From Microstegium vimineum (Eukaryota; Streptophyta; Magnoliopsida; Poales; Poaceae), in the NCBI GenBank assembly GCA_022036555.1, contig CM039133.1, forward strand, positions 1,677,184 through 1,741,183: a stretch of 64,000 nucleotides of DNA, read 5' to 3'. The notes under the pieces were generated by a model. That model saw only the letters and a program-made list of their open reading frames with translations, was not told the DNA's origin and did no database searches. Position numbers and translations under genes: made by a program. Below, in pieces: positions 33,476 to 47,145 of the stretch. The number at the start of each line of letters is the position of its first letter. Within the stretch, counting starts at the first letter, position 1.

Positions 33476-35249
33476 AGGTTCCCATTCTGCTTCTATCCAT
33501 GCATATATGCATCCACCCCGTAGTTTCCCTGATTACTAGCTTGTGTGTGTGCGCGTGCCTGTTACAAGTGGTGTGTCTGCAACTGCAATTCGTGTGTGGC
33601 TTTACCTTCTTGCATGCATCAGCTGTGCTATCTGACTGCATGTCTGCATGAATGCTTGAGAGCATAACAGCTATGCTGTGCCTACCCTACATATGCTCAT
33701 GTATCAGTTTGGATTTCTCTTCAGTTGGTGTGTTGTGTGTGACTTTCCTCTGGATGTGCACAGCATGTTGCTTGCGTGTCTTAGAGTATACAATTAAGAG
33801 TGTTTTCATTGAGGATGCGGGGCGTATGGATGTCCATGTGTGCTCTTTGATCCAGATGTGTATGTGTGCTTTCCACAGAATTAACCATCCGGTATGGTTC
33901 CATGTAATAAGTGACACATTTCAGTTCTTAATTCAATTATTACTGTATGCAATCTACAGTTGGTTCCATCGTTTATGTGCAAGGCGAGTGAAGTTTGTTT
34001 CAAATTGTAAGCCGTTTTGACTTTTCTAGATTCTAAGTATCAAAACAGCTGACCCTTCCTGCATTCTAAGTAGGCCAGTAACTATTCGTTCTAGATTTAT
34101 AAGTTCTACTATATACCTGGACATAATATATATGATCCAGAAAAACTAAATAACTTATAATTTAGAATTGAGGGAGTATTTAAAAAGGTGACCTCTTTTT
34201 TCTTGGTAGAACCGTTGAAGTACTGCAGCATTTGGCAAGTAATTAAGCAGAGCATGCAGCTGACCTTCCCGGATTCTACAGTCAGCCATCGGTGCTCAAC
34301 CACACGACCATCCATCTGTTGTCTCTTTTCTTAAGCCAAAAGGCTACAGCTCGTCAGCTCGCATTATTCAAAGACGGGAAAAAAAGAGAATATTACCAAT
34401 GGAATAGTCGCATCTCTTGCATTGCACGTGCTGACACGGAAAATTCAGCTCTGCCTCGTATTTTGTTGTAATAATGAAGTAAATCGGTAAATCGAAAAAA
34501 GGACGTTAAGTTTATTATGCATTTCGCAATTAGAGGACAACAGGAGACGCATAAAACTCATGTGCAGTCATGCCATTCAACTCACAATACCCAATCCACT
34601 CAACAAACACAAAAATTTCGGTAGCAGGAAATGCATGTCGCAATAAGAGGACAAGGACGCATAAAACTTGTGCAGTCATGCCATTCATCTCACAATACCA
34701 AATTTACTCGACATACACACAAATTTCGGGCGGCAGGAAAGGCACCTTCCATAATTCTTATGTTGGCACTGATCCAATTCATCGCCAGTCAACTATGAAA
34801 AAAAATTCTGTACCATACTGTCAACAACAGGATGAAGATGTTCTTATTTCACATCCCTTTCATTTCGCATGTACAGGGGTACACAAAGACCTATAGCCAG
34901 AGTCCAAGGACACCGGCCGCAACAAAGTTAACTTCGGTGAGGAAAGGGAAGGCAATGGCGCCATTTCAATTTAAATCTCAACTCTGGAACCTCAAACAGC
35001 TGGTAAACGAACTCAACTCGGTACACAGTTTTAATTACACCAGGCGGAGGGGAGGGGACGACAGCGGCCGGCCACGGCTACTGGGTGGGGAGAGGAGGAA
35101 AAACTCGACTGGATTTGGGGCCGGCCAAGACGCGCAAACGCACATGCCATGGGGGTGTACTATGGCGGCTGTACAATATGGCGCAACTGTGATCCTTCTG
35201 ATTTTATGGCACGGTTGTGATCCAACTTCGGATTTTATGCTTCTCGCCA
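33476..35249. other. Intergenic between convergent NLR and AAA-ATPase genes
   Basis: Contains the 3' UTRs of both convergent genes. A half Stowaway-like end (ACTTATAATTTAGAATTGAGGGAGTA) lies at about 34,150-34,178. Two tandem direct repeats of about 110 bp occupy 34,519-34,632 and 34,633-34,741. No coding region is supported; open frames are short and unrecognisable. Confidence 0.6.
34519..34741. repeat. Two-copy tandem repeat of about 110 bp
   Basis: Unit 1 (34,519-34,632) and unit 2 (34,633-34,741) share the order GCATxTCGCAAT...AGAGGACAA...GACGCATAAAACT...GTGCAGTCATGCCATTCA...CTCACAATACC...ACAAATTTCGG...GCAGGAAA with small indels. Confidence 0.9.
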
Positions 35250-38200
35250 TCACATGAAGTAGCTCAGCGCTTTCTTCTTCCTTGACCCGCCTTCACCATA
35301 CAGATCATTCCATTGAAGAAGCTCGTTCATGTTTGCTGAATCAGACGAAACGCTCGCACAAACCTGCAGTGAGTAAAAAGATATTAGGATGCTGCTCTAG
35401 AAACAAGAATGTAGGCTGTAGTAGGTTGCTGCTCTAGAAACAATAGTGTAGGTTGTAGCCAAGGCCAAAAGGAGATAAGAAATGGAGGCAAATTTGGTGT
35501 TCTCACCTGCTCATGGGCAGATTTGAAATCGTCTATGCTAAGAGAACGGATGTTCTCGCTTCCATACAATGCAGGCTCTGGCCTACCTTCTGTTTTAGCC
35601 AAATTCTTCTCCTGCACACAATGGAATTGAACGACCCAATATAGGCATGATTTTACAGTAAAATGCATAATTCACACATCACTGCTCCAAAGGATAATCA
35701 TACTGCCAAGTGCAAACAGAGCAACCAAAAGCAGACAACATTGTGTACCTTCTTTTCCTTTTCCAGAATTTCTCGAATGGGGTAATGCGCTGCGGTCACA
35801 CACAGATTCTGAAAGCACAAACTCAGTGAAAACCATGCAAAGAGTTTCTAGCAATTGCATGCATAAAAGCAAACATACCTTCAGGTCGCTTCCTGAATAA
35901 CCATCAGTCATATTGGCAAGTGAGTCCATATCAACATCCGTTCCCAGCTCTTCTTTTGCCAAAATTACTTTTAGAATTTTCTCTCTATTTGATGCATCGG
36001 GTAAGTTTACCATTAACCTGAAACAATGAGTAAAATGCTGATAAATATGGAACTGACAACAGCAATTTGATAATCCCACCCAACGAAACAAAACTATTCC
36101 ACAATATTCACCTGCGGGGGAACCTCCTAATCACAGCCTCATCCAGGTCAAAAGGTCTATTTGTAGCACCAAGAACAAGCACACGCTCTTTATCTTTAGT
36201 ACGCAACCCATCCCAATTTACCATAAATTCATTCTTCATCTTGCGCATTGCTTCATGCTCCCCTGGATTTTCTCTCCTTCCTAGCATACTATCGACCTGC
36301 AGAGTCAAAACAGTTGGTATACACTGTACCGATAGTGGTTACTAATGTAAACGTGTGTGCTCGCATACCTCATCAATAAAAATAACACTGGGAGCTATTT
36401 TACTTGCTAGTGAGAAAACAGCCTTTACATACTTCTCTCCTTCACCAAACCACTGAAAGTAAATGAACCACTGGTCAGCCTTGAGACACTAGTGAACCTC
36501 ATCAGTTGCCCATTAGGTGAAATAATAATACCTTCGATGTAATGCTCGACATTGATATGTTGATGAAATTAGCACCTGCTTCAGTTGCTACTGCTTTGGC
36601 TAGCATAGTTTTCCCAGTGCCAGGAGGTCCAAAAAGCAATATTCCCTTGCAAGGCTGCAAAGAATGAATTGAGGAGGCAGTTATAAGATCATGACCATAG
36701 TAAATCAAGATAATCTACAAATGAAATTTTAAAACTCCAACATGTCTAAGATTAACTAATATACTAAGTACTAACACATTATTAAATACAGTATATAAAA
36801 TAAAGAGGTAAGAAATAACTGGAAGCCAAGAGTGCATGTAAAGAGTCAGCTAGTGACATTTATTCATCAGGCTAGACACCAACTATTCCATAAGCCTCAA
36901 TCTTAGTCTCCCAAAGTATTTTCCCACTATTTAGAAAGATGAAAAACCTTATAGAAACAATAATGAAAAATTAACTAGAGGACTAGTGACTCTGGACGAC
37001 CCAAGAAAGTGATGTTCCTTGTAGATTTTATCTTGCCATTCATGCAAATTATTTCACAAATACTCAAGCAATACTATGAAATGGCAAAAAGGCATGACTG
37101 TGTCTTAGCTCAGTTCAAACTTCAAACCCTACAGTTGGAAAGAACACTCTGACACCCCCATAGCGATTTCAAGCAGAATTAGGCATTATGATGCTACCTT
37201 TGTTAACTGCCCTTTGCAGAACAATTCAGGTCTTTGTAAAGGGAGCATCACCAGCTCCTTTAATGTGTCCTTTACATTCTCCAAGGCTCCAATATCATCA
37301 AAGGTAACTCCAATGTCATTAGGTGGTATAACATCCACCAAAAGCCTTTTCTCAAACTCATTCTCTGTGACAACATCCTGAGAGAAAGGATTTATAAGTA
37401 GAGTGTTCAGCAACTAACTTCAGGAATCACCAGAAAGCATGGCAATATGTAAGAGAGTGTACCTTCAGTGATTTTTTGGAGCTCTTGTTATCACTTTGCA
37501 TGCTTTGCAGCATGTTGAGCCCATGCTTAAGGCTGTCAAGTAAATGATTCAAAAATCCATTGAGAATTAACTTGAAAGGAAACATAGGACAAATATTTAA
37601 TTTAAAAAAAAAATTACCTTTCACTTGTGAGTACAAGTTTGGCATCCTTGGAGTTGGAGGTTTCAAATTTATTGTGCTTAAGGTGGTAACTCACTGCATA
37701 CCCAACAATCTTGTCCACATCTAAGAAAGTTGGAGTAGCAAAGTTTGAATTGAAATTCTTTAGATGAAATAAAATGTAAACAAACCAAAACAAAAGTACT
37801 TACTTTCATTACTCAGTGATTGGTCTTTGATGAATAATTCTTCAAGCTCATTGCACTCAATTCCATTGCGGCTCAGAAACTGCATTACAAAGAGAGTGAA
37901 GAATCATATAATGGTCTGATTCGCTAATCACAAGTAACCACGGAATGTAGAAGCTTCAAGTAACCATGAAAGGTTCAGTGACAGACATTTTGGTTAAATG
38001 GCAACATCAAAAAGTTACTTCTATGAGGTTATTTGATTCTTTCAACCACATTAACAGCAAAAGCATATATAGACATAAATGGTCATTTGAGAATAATACA
38101 CCCAGGATATATTAGACAGGCATCACAGGACCTTCAGTTTAAAGAAAGATACACAGTTGACAGTGGGAAATATTAAGTTCCAGGGACAAAGCATAATGTG

Positions 38201-41200
38201 TCTATTCTGCAGCTTACCGTGCGAATGCTACCAATATTTGATTTGGCTTTAAGGGTTTCAACATCACGATCCAACTGCTGCTTCCAATCTGTAAGTAGAG
38301 CTTCATCCTGTAAATTTAATTCTTTAGATCAGAAAATATACTTAATAACAACTAAATAAGTGTAACAAAAGATATAATCACCTGCGGAAGCTGGATGGAA
38401 ATTTTGTTTGGAAAAAGTTTATTTAGATGTTTCATTGCCTTTGGACTTTCTTTGCTTCTTTCATGCAACCTGCTACCAAAACTATCCTGCATTTTTAAAA
38501 ATCATATTAAATTAAAACGATGCAAATCAGGGAGATAAAATCAATATCATGGTTCATCAGACTACTGAATTTATCCATGTATGTACATATAAAAAACTTC
38601 AAGAAGAATAAAGAGTAAGATAAAGAAAAATTACCGGGAAAAGGTCAAAAAGTGTCTGGCTGCTACTGGCAAACTTTGTGAAAAGAAAACCTCCAGGATG
38701 CGCCTGCAAGAAAGATCACTTCACAATCTTAGCAAACTTTTACTAGAATTGAAGTGAGGTAACTGATAAAAATTAAAGGGTTAACAGGATATAGCAACAA
38801 AGAAGCCCGGTGTTGGAAGTAAAAAATAACAGCAATACAAGGTAAAAAAAAACAACTCAGCTTTGTGCATTTACAAAATGCATGTAAGAACCAATATGCC
38901 ACAATAACATCAGAACTTGACCCCCCCCCCCAACCCCCCACACACAGTCAAAATTTGTCTAGATTCTTAAAAATAATGCATGTACCTTCTCTTTACGGCT
39001 GTCCAACTGGGTGTGGGATCCTATAACAAGAACACCTGATGGAAGCGATTCAAGTTTGCTCCTCAAAGACGAAAGTGACTCTGTAACTCCAGTGAATGAT
39101 TTCTCTACATCCTTAAGTAACACTATCAGAGGTCCAGATTTGTTCTCTTCTGAAATGACCTGAAAGGAAATGAAAAACATACTATTATACAGTGTCAACT
39201 TCATATTTTCAACAGATTTTTTTCCTAAAAAGCAGCAGTACCTCTTTAACTCGGTTATAGCTAGCCTCTCAACTTCTTCACCCGCAGAAAAGTCTGGGCG
39301 CAGTAATTCAGCTGTGGAAATAATACGTCCTCAGCAACCAATAAAAAGTTTAAATAACTGCCAAAGAAGTTGAGGAATTCGGAAGTTTGAGCTAACCAGA
39401 GCAGAAGAAGCCATGATCTTCCTCGCACAAACCGCCAAGATCATTACCATCAGGGATCTGCTTGTCAAATCGGACTCCAATTTTTGAGGATCCATTATCT
39501 TCAAAAGCAAGCATCACTCTGCCTCGATAACCATAACTTGGTCCCCTGGAGATCAATTGAATAATTTATAAGAATAAATGTATGTATTAAATGTATATGG
39601 TTGCTAGAAAAAAAAATGTCATCAGGAGAAAGAATATCTTAATTTCATGGATTGTAAGTACAAAAGCAAGCTCATAACTTGGTTGCCTATGAGAAGTCTC
39701 ATATTCCAGTTATCCTCTTCCTATAAAGGCATTCCAAGTTAACGAAGTACCAAAGAGTATGAACATAACAATTGTATTGACAAGAGAATCCTTCCTGTTT
39801 AAGAGGCCTACAGAGTACAGACACGAATTCCATGGGAAAAAATGTTTCATCCAACAATAGTAAACTACAATTTGTAAAGACTATCTGACGGATGGACCCA
39901 AAATAAAATATTTCTTTCAAAAATGATGAAGTGTCAGGTGCACAAGCATAATTAGTGGACATGTGTTATCCTAAACACTAAATGGTAAACAGTCAGTGAC
40001 TTGTCATTTAGCCATTCTTCAGGCAAATAGGGCCTTTAAACGGGCAAAAACAACCATTTAAACAGGCAAAAACAACCAATTAAACGGAAATGGTGTACCA
40101 CCATATATCGTTTAAACGGTTTGTAAACGGGCTAAACAGTCGTTTAGGAGAACATTATTGCACAAACTCAATCTTTGTCCGTCAGTATATGGGCGGCCCA
40201 AGTGGAGGTGGTCCCACTTGGAACAGCTTTTTTAGTTCACCTTGATAAAAAGAAAAGGTATAGCAGGATGGGGGAAAACCCACCTCCAACTTGTAACAAC
40301 GAGATTGAATCCATAGGACTATAAGATTTTGTGCAAATTAACTGATATCAGTTTGTAACGCAATAGTAGTAGTTCATACCACTAAGACTATATAAGATTA
40401 TAAGATTATAAATATCTCTCGTCAGAACTCATACCAATAGAATGACAAAGGTCATTAAATATCCATTTTATACAAAATGTAAGGCACGGATTATCTGTCC
40501 CTGAAACTCTAATACCACTAATGATAAACTTCCTTATAGCACTACAGCATGCATTGCCTACTGGAAAAAAATTCTGATGATAATAATGTAGAAACCTAAG
40601 GAACAAGCATTGGATACATCTGAAGACAGGAATAATTTTTGCATATCAATGTACCTTTGTGACAACGAGGCTGGCTGAGCTGGACCCACATAACGCACTC
40701 TATCACCTACAGAAGATGTGGCAGCAAAATCATGTTTCCAGAAAAAAAATATATAACCTCAATACATTAGGTAATAAAGAATAGATAACAAAACCTTCTC
40801 TGAAATTATAGCTCTTGGACGTAGCTGTTGACGATTCCTGTTTCGGTAAAGATGCAGAATGCAGAGTGGATGTTCCCACAATATCAGCATTCACACTGGA
40901 AGTTGGTGCAGCTGGCCTCCTGAAGTGAACAGTGTCTGCCAACGAAGAACGATGCTTCTGATATATTGCAAACTTCTCGGCAGTTGTCTTATCCCCTGAT
41001 TTATCAGCCTTCCCAACATCTTTCTGGGATTCTGGATCCTTTGAAGGTGCCTACATGGATTTCTTGTTCAGAATAGGAAAAATGGTAATGGAACATGCAA
41101 TGATTCAAGGTATCTTAACTTCTGAATATTCTTTAGCAGTAAATAAATATACATGATGAGCTTACCCCAGGTAGCAAAAGTGAATCCACGACAAGGAGTC

Positions 41201-44200
41201 TAGCACCAAAATGTTTGGCAAGTGCCTTTACCAATGTTTCCTGATAAATCTCGGAACCTAAATGCATGGCCACAGAAAAATCAGAGGAATACAAGAGCAC
41301 AAGCACTGGGATGCCCATAAGTCAAGGCCTAGTGACTCCAGTGTAAATCAATGGGAAAAGGTAAAGAAACAAAGGAAGTACAGGTCTCCAAACAGAGACA
41401 AAGTACCTGCTGGACCAGATAACAAAATTCGCTGGTTTATTGATGAAATCTCTGCAAACTGCTTGATGAACTCCTTCTTTTCCAAGTGTATGAATGCACA
41501 TGATAAGAGCACATTCTTTGTATTCTCACTGCACGAGATGAGAACCGATAAAATACATAAGATATGGACATGTGACCAAAAAGAAATATCATGCTGCATC
41601 CCAAGGTTGGTCTGCAGACAGACCTCACATGGCTTTAAGAAAAACTCAACCAACCAATTTCTATAATCTAAGAACTAAGCATACACCATTATTGGAAACC
41701 TAAAAACTAACAAAAGAAGAATAGACAAGTTGCCTTAGATTTTTATAACGTAGCATATAAACAACAGATGCATATGCATAACTTCAAATAGACAGCATGA
41801 TAAGAATCTTGCATAAACAGAATATAGTCAAAGCAGCAAAGGAACACAAATCCAAAGCATATCACCTGAGATAATACGGAAAATTCTCAAAGGAAACATC
41901 AATATCACTTGGACTAATAATTCCTTGTTTCATCCCATCCTTAAAGGCTTGACATCTACTTGGAGGCACACTGGTTGAAGCGTTAAGATCCCTGATGAGA
42001 TCCCTCTGATCTTCAAGAGCTTTAAAAAGATCACCAGTCAAATCGAACTCGGATATAGTTGATCCTGTAATCATCCTCAGAACTGGCCTTATCTTATAGG
42101 TTGCAATCTTACCGATTTCCGCACCAAGATGAGTATCAGGCCCAAAGCCATTTTGTTGACAGGTATCATTCGCGGCATCAACAGGAGATATGGGGGCTGC
42201 AGCGACATCCATTGGAGAGTCTTCAATGTTAGAATTAACCTCATTAGCATTTTCCCCATTCTCAAATTCCTTATCAGGGCTCACAGCGAGCCCTTTTGAT
42301 TTATCAGAAGCAGATGATGCCATTGGCCGCACTACTCCTTGGCTGTTCTCTCCGGCTGCCACGGGAGGTACTGCTGCTACATCCTTTGGCTGATTAGATG
42401 TAGATGCCAACATCTCTGTACCTGCAACAGCTGAAGTGTCTCCTGTTCTCTTATCTGTACGGATGCGCTTTACGCTAGCAACAGGAGGTTCAAGAAGGCT
42501 AACAGCAGATGATGGCACCGTTTTAGGAACTTTGTCATTCAAAGGATGCTGAAAAATCTGTGAGTCGGTAAAGGAAAAACAGGTACCATATATGACATTT
42601 CTCCATTCTCAAAGTGCATACTACAGTTACAGTCATGAAGAAAGAGATGTAACTGAAGAAAAATGTATGACTGAATGAACCACAAATGATAAAAGGATAC
42701 ATAAGCATGCTTGCCGCATGAACTGAATATGACTTCATCCCCTCCTGTAAGGGGAACTTTTGTGCCTGGACTTATGGACCTTCCATTTAATTGGACCATG
42801 CCCTTCTTCCCTAGAACTTCTAACTCACATGGACCTCCTTGCTGAAAATTAAACATCAAAGCCAATGAAATACTAGCAGACTAACACTTGAGAATGTTCA
42901 TGCAATCCGTGGAATGAATATGAACCATAAAAACAAGAACATACCTCAAGGCGCCGCAGCCTGCAAAGCATTTTGCTAACAGGTTGGTCTTTCAGACACA
43001 AATTACAGGTTTTGCTTTGACCAACAGAAAATTGAGCCACACTGATGGGATGGTGAGGAGTCTGTAGTATAAATATGTTTTCTATCAGTATTTACAAATA
43101 CAATGTATCCTGCATTATTCTACATCATTATGAACTGAAATCATAAACGCCTACAGAAAAAACATATATGCTAACAAAAACAACCAACAAAGATTTGACC
43201 TACAAGCTACTTTAAATGTGAGGCCTTGACCAACTACTAAATAGTTAAAGTAGCACCAATAGATCCAGTGGCAATGGCAAAGGAATTCAAAAGATGCATC
43301 CCGTCAAGTAGATACTGATTTCTAAAAGTTCAGAATATCAACTTTACAGAAAGACATGTCAACAAAGACAAACAACAATGGTTTCAAACAGATCGGATTT
43401 AGCCAACTAGGTAACCTTAAATAAACATGTCTACAATACATGTGAATATTTATTAACTGATGACAAAACCTTGAACATAAGAATGTGTAGTGAAAACAGG
43501 TAGCCGCTATGTTGGACAAGTTCCCTACAAGCTACAGAACAGAAAAAAGAAATAAATGTATCCCAAATGAGATGCTCATTGAACAGCTAAAATTAGGACC
43601 TAAATGGAGTTAACCATCAAACCAGGCAATCTGGTACCACGAATTGCAAATTCCCACAATCAAAAGCCTAGGCATAACAAATACTACCAGGAACTAGTAT
43701 TGCTTGGCCCCTGTTTCTAATGAGAATATGCTGACTGAAAGAGAAAGAGTAAACAGTATATATAGCAGTTAACATGCCCAGCCTAGTCAGCCAACTGTTA
43801 CCCCCTTTCCCTCCTCTCGAAAGCGCCTTTTAGAACGCTACCTAGCTGTAGTCAGAACCAAGCTCTAAACAGCAAGACTAAATAACATTCCGTGCTAAAT
43901 AATCTAGCCAAACAGCAAGATGTATCCGAAGTCCAAAATTTCACCCTAAACATCCTAAAGATTGAATCTTTATGACACCCAGCATAAAAATTGCCAACTT
44001 TAACTTCGATTACTACTCCAAGATTATCCAGCAATATACACCAAGATTAGAAGTTAAAGTACATCATATACACCAAGATTAGAAGAGGATTCCCAAGTAC
44101 ATCATATACACCAAGATTATCCAGCAATCGGCTGCTAGAGAGTTGGCATCAGGTCACCGCACCTGTGAGCACTGCGAGAGCAGCTTCGCCCATGGCGCTG

Positions 44201-44689
44201 CTGCGGGTTGCTGTTGCTCCGGCTCCTTCCTCCTCTTCGAACTCTCGGCGGCCGCGGCGGAAGAAGGCTTATCCGCTCCTTGATCTGCAGCAACGCGTCA
44301 AAAACCCATGAACTCGATTCCAAACCCGAACCCTAGGATCCCAAAACGCCCAAAAGCCGCCGCCCACCTTTCTGTTCCACCGCCGCCGCGTCCTCGGCCG
44401 AGCCGGTGCTCCTCGCGGGTGCCGCTCCCGCCACGGAATCCTCCTCGGCCCTCCCGGGCGCGGACGCCGTCGGTGACCCCGGGGACTCCGCCTGGTCATA
44501 GCCATGGTTCAGATCGGTTAGCCAACAGGTCAAATCGGGAGGTGGCGACGCAAGATTCTTCGATCCGCTCGGGGGGCGCGGCGCTCTCACCTTGGGCCGC
44601 TTCGGGGCAGGTACGGACGAAGAGGACGGCGACGGGGATGGGCGCTTCCCGGCGGCCGCGGCGGCGGAGCTCCGGCGAGTCTCCACCAT
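35250..44689 (-). CDS. FHA and AAA+ ATPase domain protein (plant spastin/ATAD1-like family), 27 exons
   Basis: Exons (coding, 5' to 3'): 44689-44591, 44491-44368, 44284-44163, 43061-42945, 42841-42701, 42557-41866, 41528-41407, 41257-41166, 41050-40795, 40706-40655, 39545-39397, 39311-39242, 39159-38986, 38703-38635, 38486-38382, 38307-38218, 37879-37804, 37720-37618, 37532-37463, 37377-37198, 36654-36532, 36452-36369, 36296-36112, 36017-35879, 35808-35749, 35611-35507, 35363-35250. All introns are GT-AG. The protein starts MVETRRSS (a conserved opening of this plant family). It has an FHA phosphopeptide-binding domain (about residues 116-201), a degenerate first P-loop region (LLSGPAGSEIYQETL), and a C-terminal AAA+ core: Walker A GPPGTGKT about 977-984, Walker B SVIFIDE about 1031-1037, arginine finger RRFPRR. 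It ends LSYFM. Expected length is about 1,237 residues. Exon 12 leaves a 2-nt overhang while exon 13 needs none, a one-base discrepancy. A meiotic-clade AAA protein, probably membrane- or microtubule-remodelling; the substrate is unknown. Confidence 0.9.
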
Positions 44690-45010
44690 GGCGTGTGCCG
44701 GAGGCGAGGGTTTCCTCTCGTCTCGTCTCCTCTACCCCCTTCCGCTTCTTTTCCACCCCTCGAGCGAGGAGTTCTTTCGGCTTTTGGGGGGCTTTTTTTT
44801 CGTCCTCCGGAAATGGTTTTGTTAAGCTTTTTTTGGTGTCAACGAGAGGAGAGGAGGGTCCCTTCTTATAAGATTTTTCAGATTTCTTTTACTTGATGCC
44901 GTGGTGATATATAAAGACGGTGCCGTTGTTATTATATATACTATAATAATAAAATAATTTATTATCATAGAATAAATAATAAATAACTAGGATGTATTTT
45001 TTTGTTATTA
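44690..45010. other. Upstream region of the AAA-ATPase gene
   Basis: 5' UTR and probable promoter of the - strand gene. A CT-rich stretch lies at 44,700-44,760; GATATATAAAGAC at about 44,906 and ATTATATATACTAT at about 44,930 are AT-rich sequences that could act as core promoter in either direction. No specific element could be proven. Confidence 0.4.
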
Positions 45011-45144
45011 CTTCGTTCTAAATTATAAGACATTATATGGTATCCATATATGTTCGCTATGTATTTGGATGTATGATATGTCTAGATTCATAGTAAAAAA
45101 GAATGTATCTAGTAAAATCGAAATGTCTTGTAATTTAGAATGAG
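45011..45144. mobile_element. Short Stowaway-like MITE
   Basis: 134 bp with inverted ends CTTCGTTCTAAATTATAAGACATT and AAATGTCTTGTAATTTAGAATGAG; preceded by TA, followed by AA. Confidence 0.65.
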
Positions 45145-45404
45145 AAAATTTGAATAGCTTCGCGATTAAGTATCGTCGTTAGGATATGATTGTATCTTTG
45201 GGATTATAGAACCGCCTTTTATTAAGTTTCACATATTTAATTGAATACAGTTATCACAAATCTATCTCTAGGCTTTCTATCTTTTTTATTTTAATTTTTA
45301 ATTGAATACGGCCGTAAACGAGTATCTACAACAAACCAACCATCCAAAATATTGTATTGCATATATCGGCAATCAATATATCTCTAGCCACGCGTGCCTA
45401 CCAA

Positions 45405-46060
45405 ATGCATGATCTCCATGTGGCACTTACTTACCACGAATGTTTAACACGGCACTAACCAGCAAAGTCCATACGACACTTGTCAATAGACAGTTAGATC
45501 TTACTAATCGAACAAACTCTATGTGTCACTCGCCAGCGGGATAAATCATTGCATGACACTTAACAATACAAGAAAATCTACGCGTCCGGTTACCGATAGT
45601 GAATGACAGATCGATCTCTATGCAACACTTGTTGCAAAGACAACATGTATAGAATGTAGAGACAAAATGATTCTCGCATGAGATTCACAGATGTAAAAAA
45701 ACTATACACGTCACTTGCCAATGGATTGATCTATACATGGCACTTGCCAATAGAACAACCTCCAAGTGGCTCCTGCGACAAACAAACTTTATGTAGCACG
45801 CACTAATGGAAAGATCTTTTGAATTGAACAAACTCCATATTGCTTTTAACATTAGAAATTGCCCACATGACATACTAATAGAAGAACACCAATGTGTTCA
45901 CCTTCATAAAAGTAGTGAAAAAATAAAACTATGTTCATATTACACCTTCTCCATAAACAACATGTGTTCAGGTTACACATTGATGGAACAATCTTTCAAT
46001 AAGATGTGCAAATAGAACAAACTCCACATGAGTCGCTCGCCAATGGATGATCTCTACTTG
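45405..46060. repeat. Highly degenerate satellite-like array
   Basis: About 17 variable units share CATGTGGCACTTGCCAATAGAACAAACTC-like words, for example at 45,738-45,765 and 46,028-46,050. Spacing is irregular (about 25-45 bp). Confidence 0.6.
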
Positions 46061-47010
46061 ATATTGAGGCAATGAAAGTGCATAGGCTTCCTAGTAGGTT
46101 TTTGGTGGTTGAATGGCAGAGGAATTAGAGGACTAATGAGTTTGACGCACCTTGGATATGTCTCATTGCAAATAATAGTATCAAACCCTTGTCATTTCTC
46201 AATTTGAAGAAAGAGTGAGCAAACTAAAAAGGCAAAAGAGACAAGGTCACAATGGCTATTAATTAGCCCCAATGGTGGTTTGTTTACATGAATGAATGAA
46301 AAAAGGTTGATGTATTCATTGGTATTGATCAATATTGAAGGGTGAATCATTAGTGCACAACGGAAGAAATGGAAATGCAAGCAAATACAAGTGACAAATG
46401 AGACAATATGCATGAAATGCATATGGTTTGGCATCAAAGTTGTCATGCTCACATAAACAAAGGGTTTTGAAAATGCATTGATATTGATGAAGTTAGAAGC
46501 AATAGGAAAGATATGATCAAGAGTAATGGGAAACAAAGAGAGATTGTGAAGGTTTCTTGGCTGGTTACGTAGATAGCATTATGAATCAATAAAAAGAAAG
46601 ATGAACAATGACTTAGTAATTCAAAAAAATGAATAAGGAGGCTTGTTTGATAGAAGCAAACATTTAACCAAAAACTGTATAATATAAATATAATACAAGT
46701 GAGTCCTTATTGTTGATACAAGACAAGTTTTGACTCGAGGATGAAAAATAAAGGCGAAGGTAGCAAGGAAATGGCTCGTAGGATTTAAGCTAAGGTGAAG
46801 GCAATTGTCGATTTGGTGATCTAGGTACATGGTTAAGGTTAGCTCCTTTTTTATTTGTTCATTCTACTCGATCTACTTGGTTATGTGTGTCTGTGAGCAT
46901 AGATACTTTGTGGAATTTCTAATTGTAATGTAAAGAACAACATTTCTAAGGTTAGTTTGACCTAAAATTTACTAGGCGTAATTTACACTCGTGTTTGTTG
47001 TGTACTTCTT

Positions 47011-47145
47011 GAATATCCATAAAAATGTGGGTAATCTGCTTGAATATATGCCAAAGTGCGGATAGTTTGAATATCCATAAAAGTGAGGAACATCCGCTTG
47101 AATATCCATAAAAGTGTGGATAATCCATGCAATGTGTAGATAATC
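47011..47145. repeat. Tandem repeat, about 31-bp unit, four to five copies
   Basis: Units begin CTTGAATATCCATAAAA or TTTGAATATCCATAAAA and continue GTGxGGATAATC with minor variation. Confidence 0.8.

Noticed and set aside
44308..44871. + strand open frame of 187 codons over the first exons of the AAA gene
   Set aside because: Antisense to GC-rich exon 1-3 sequence; Pro/Arg-rich with no domain, and the - strand exons splice consistently.
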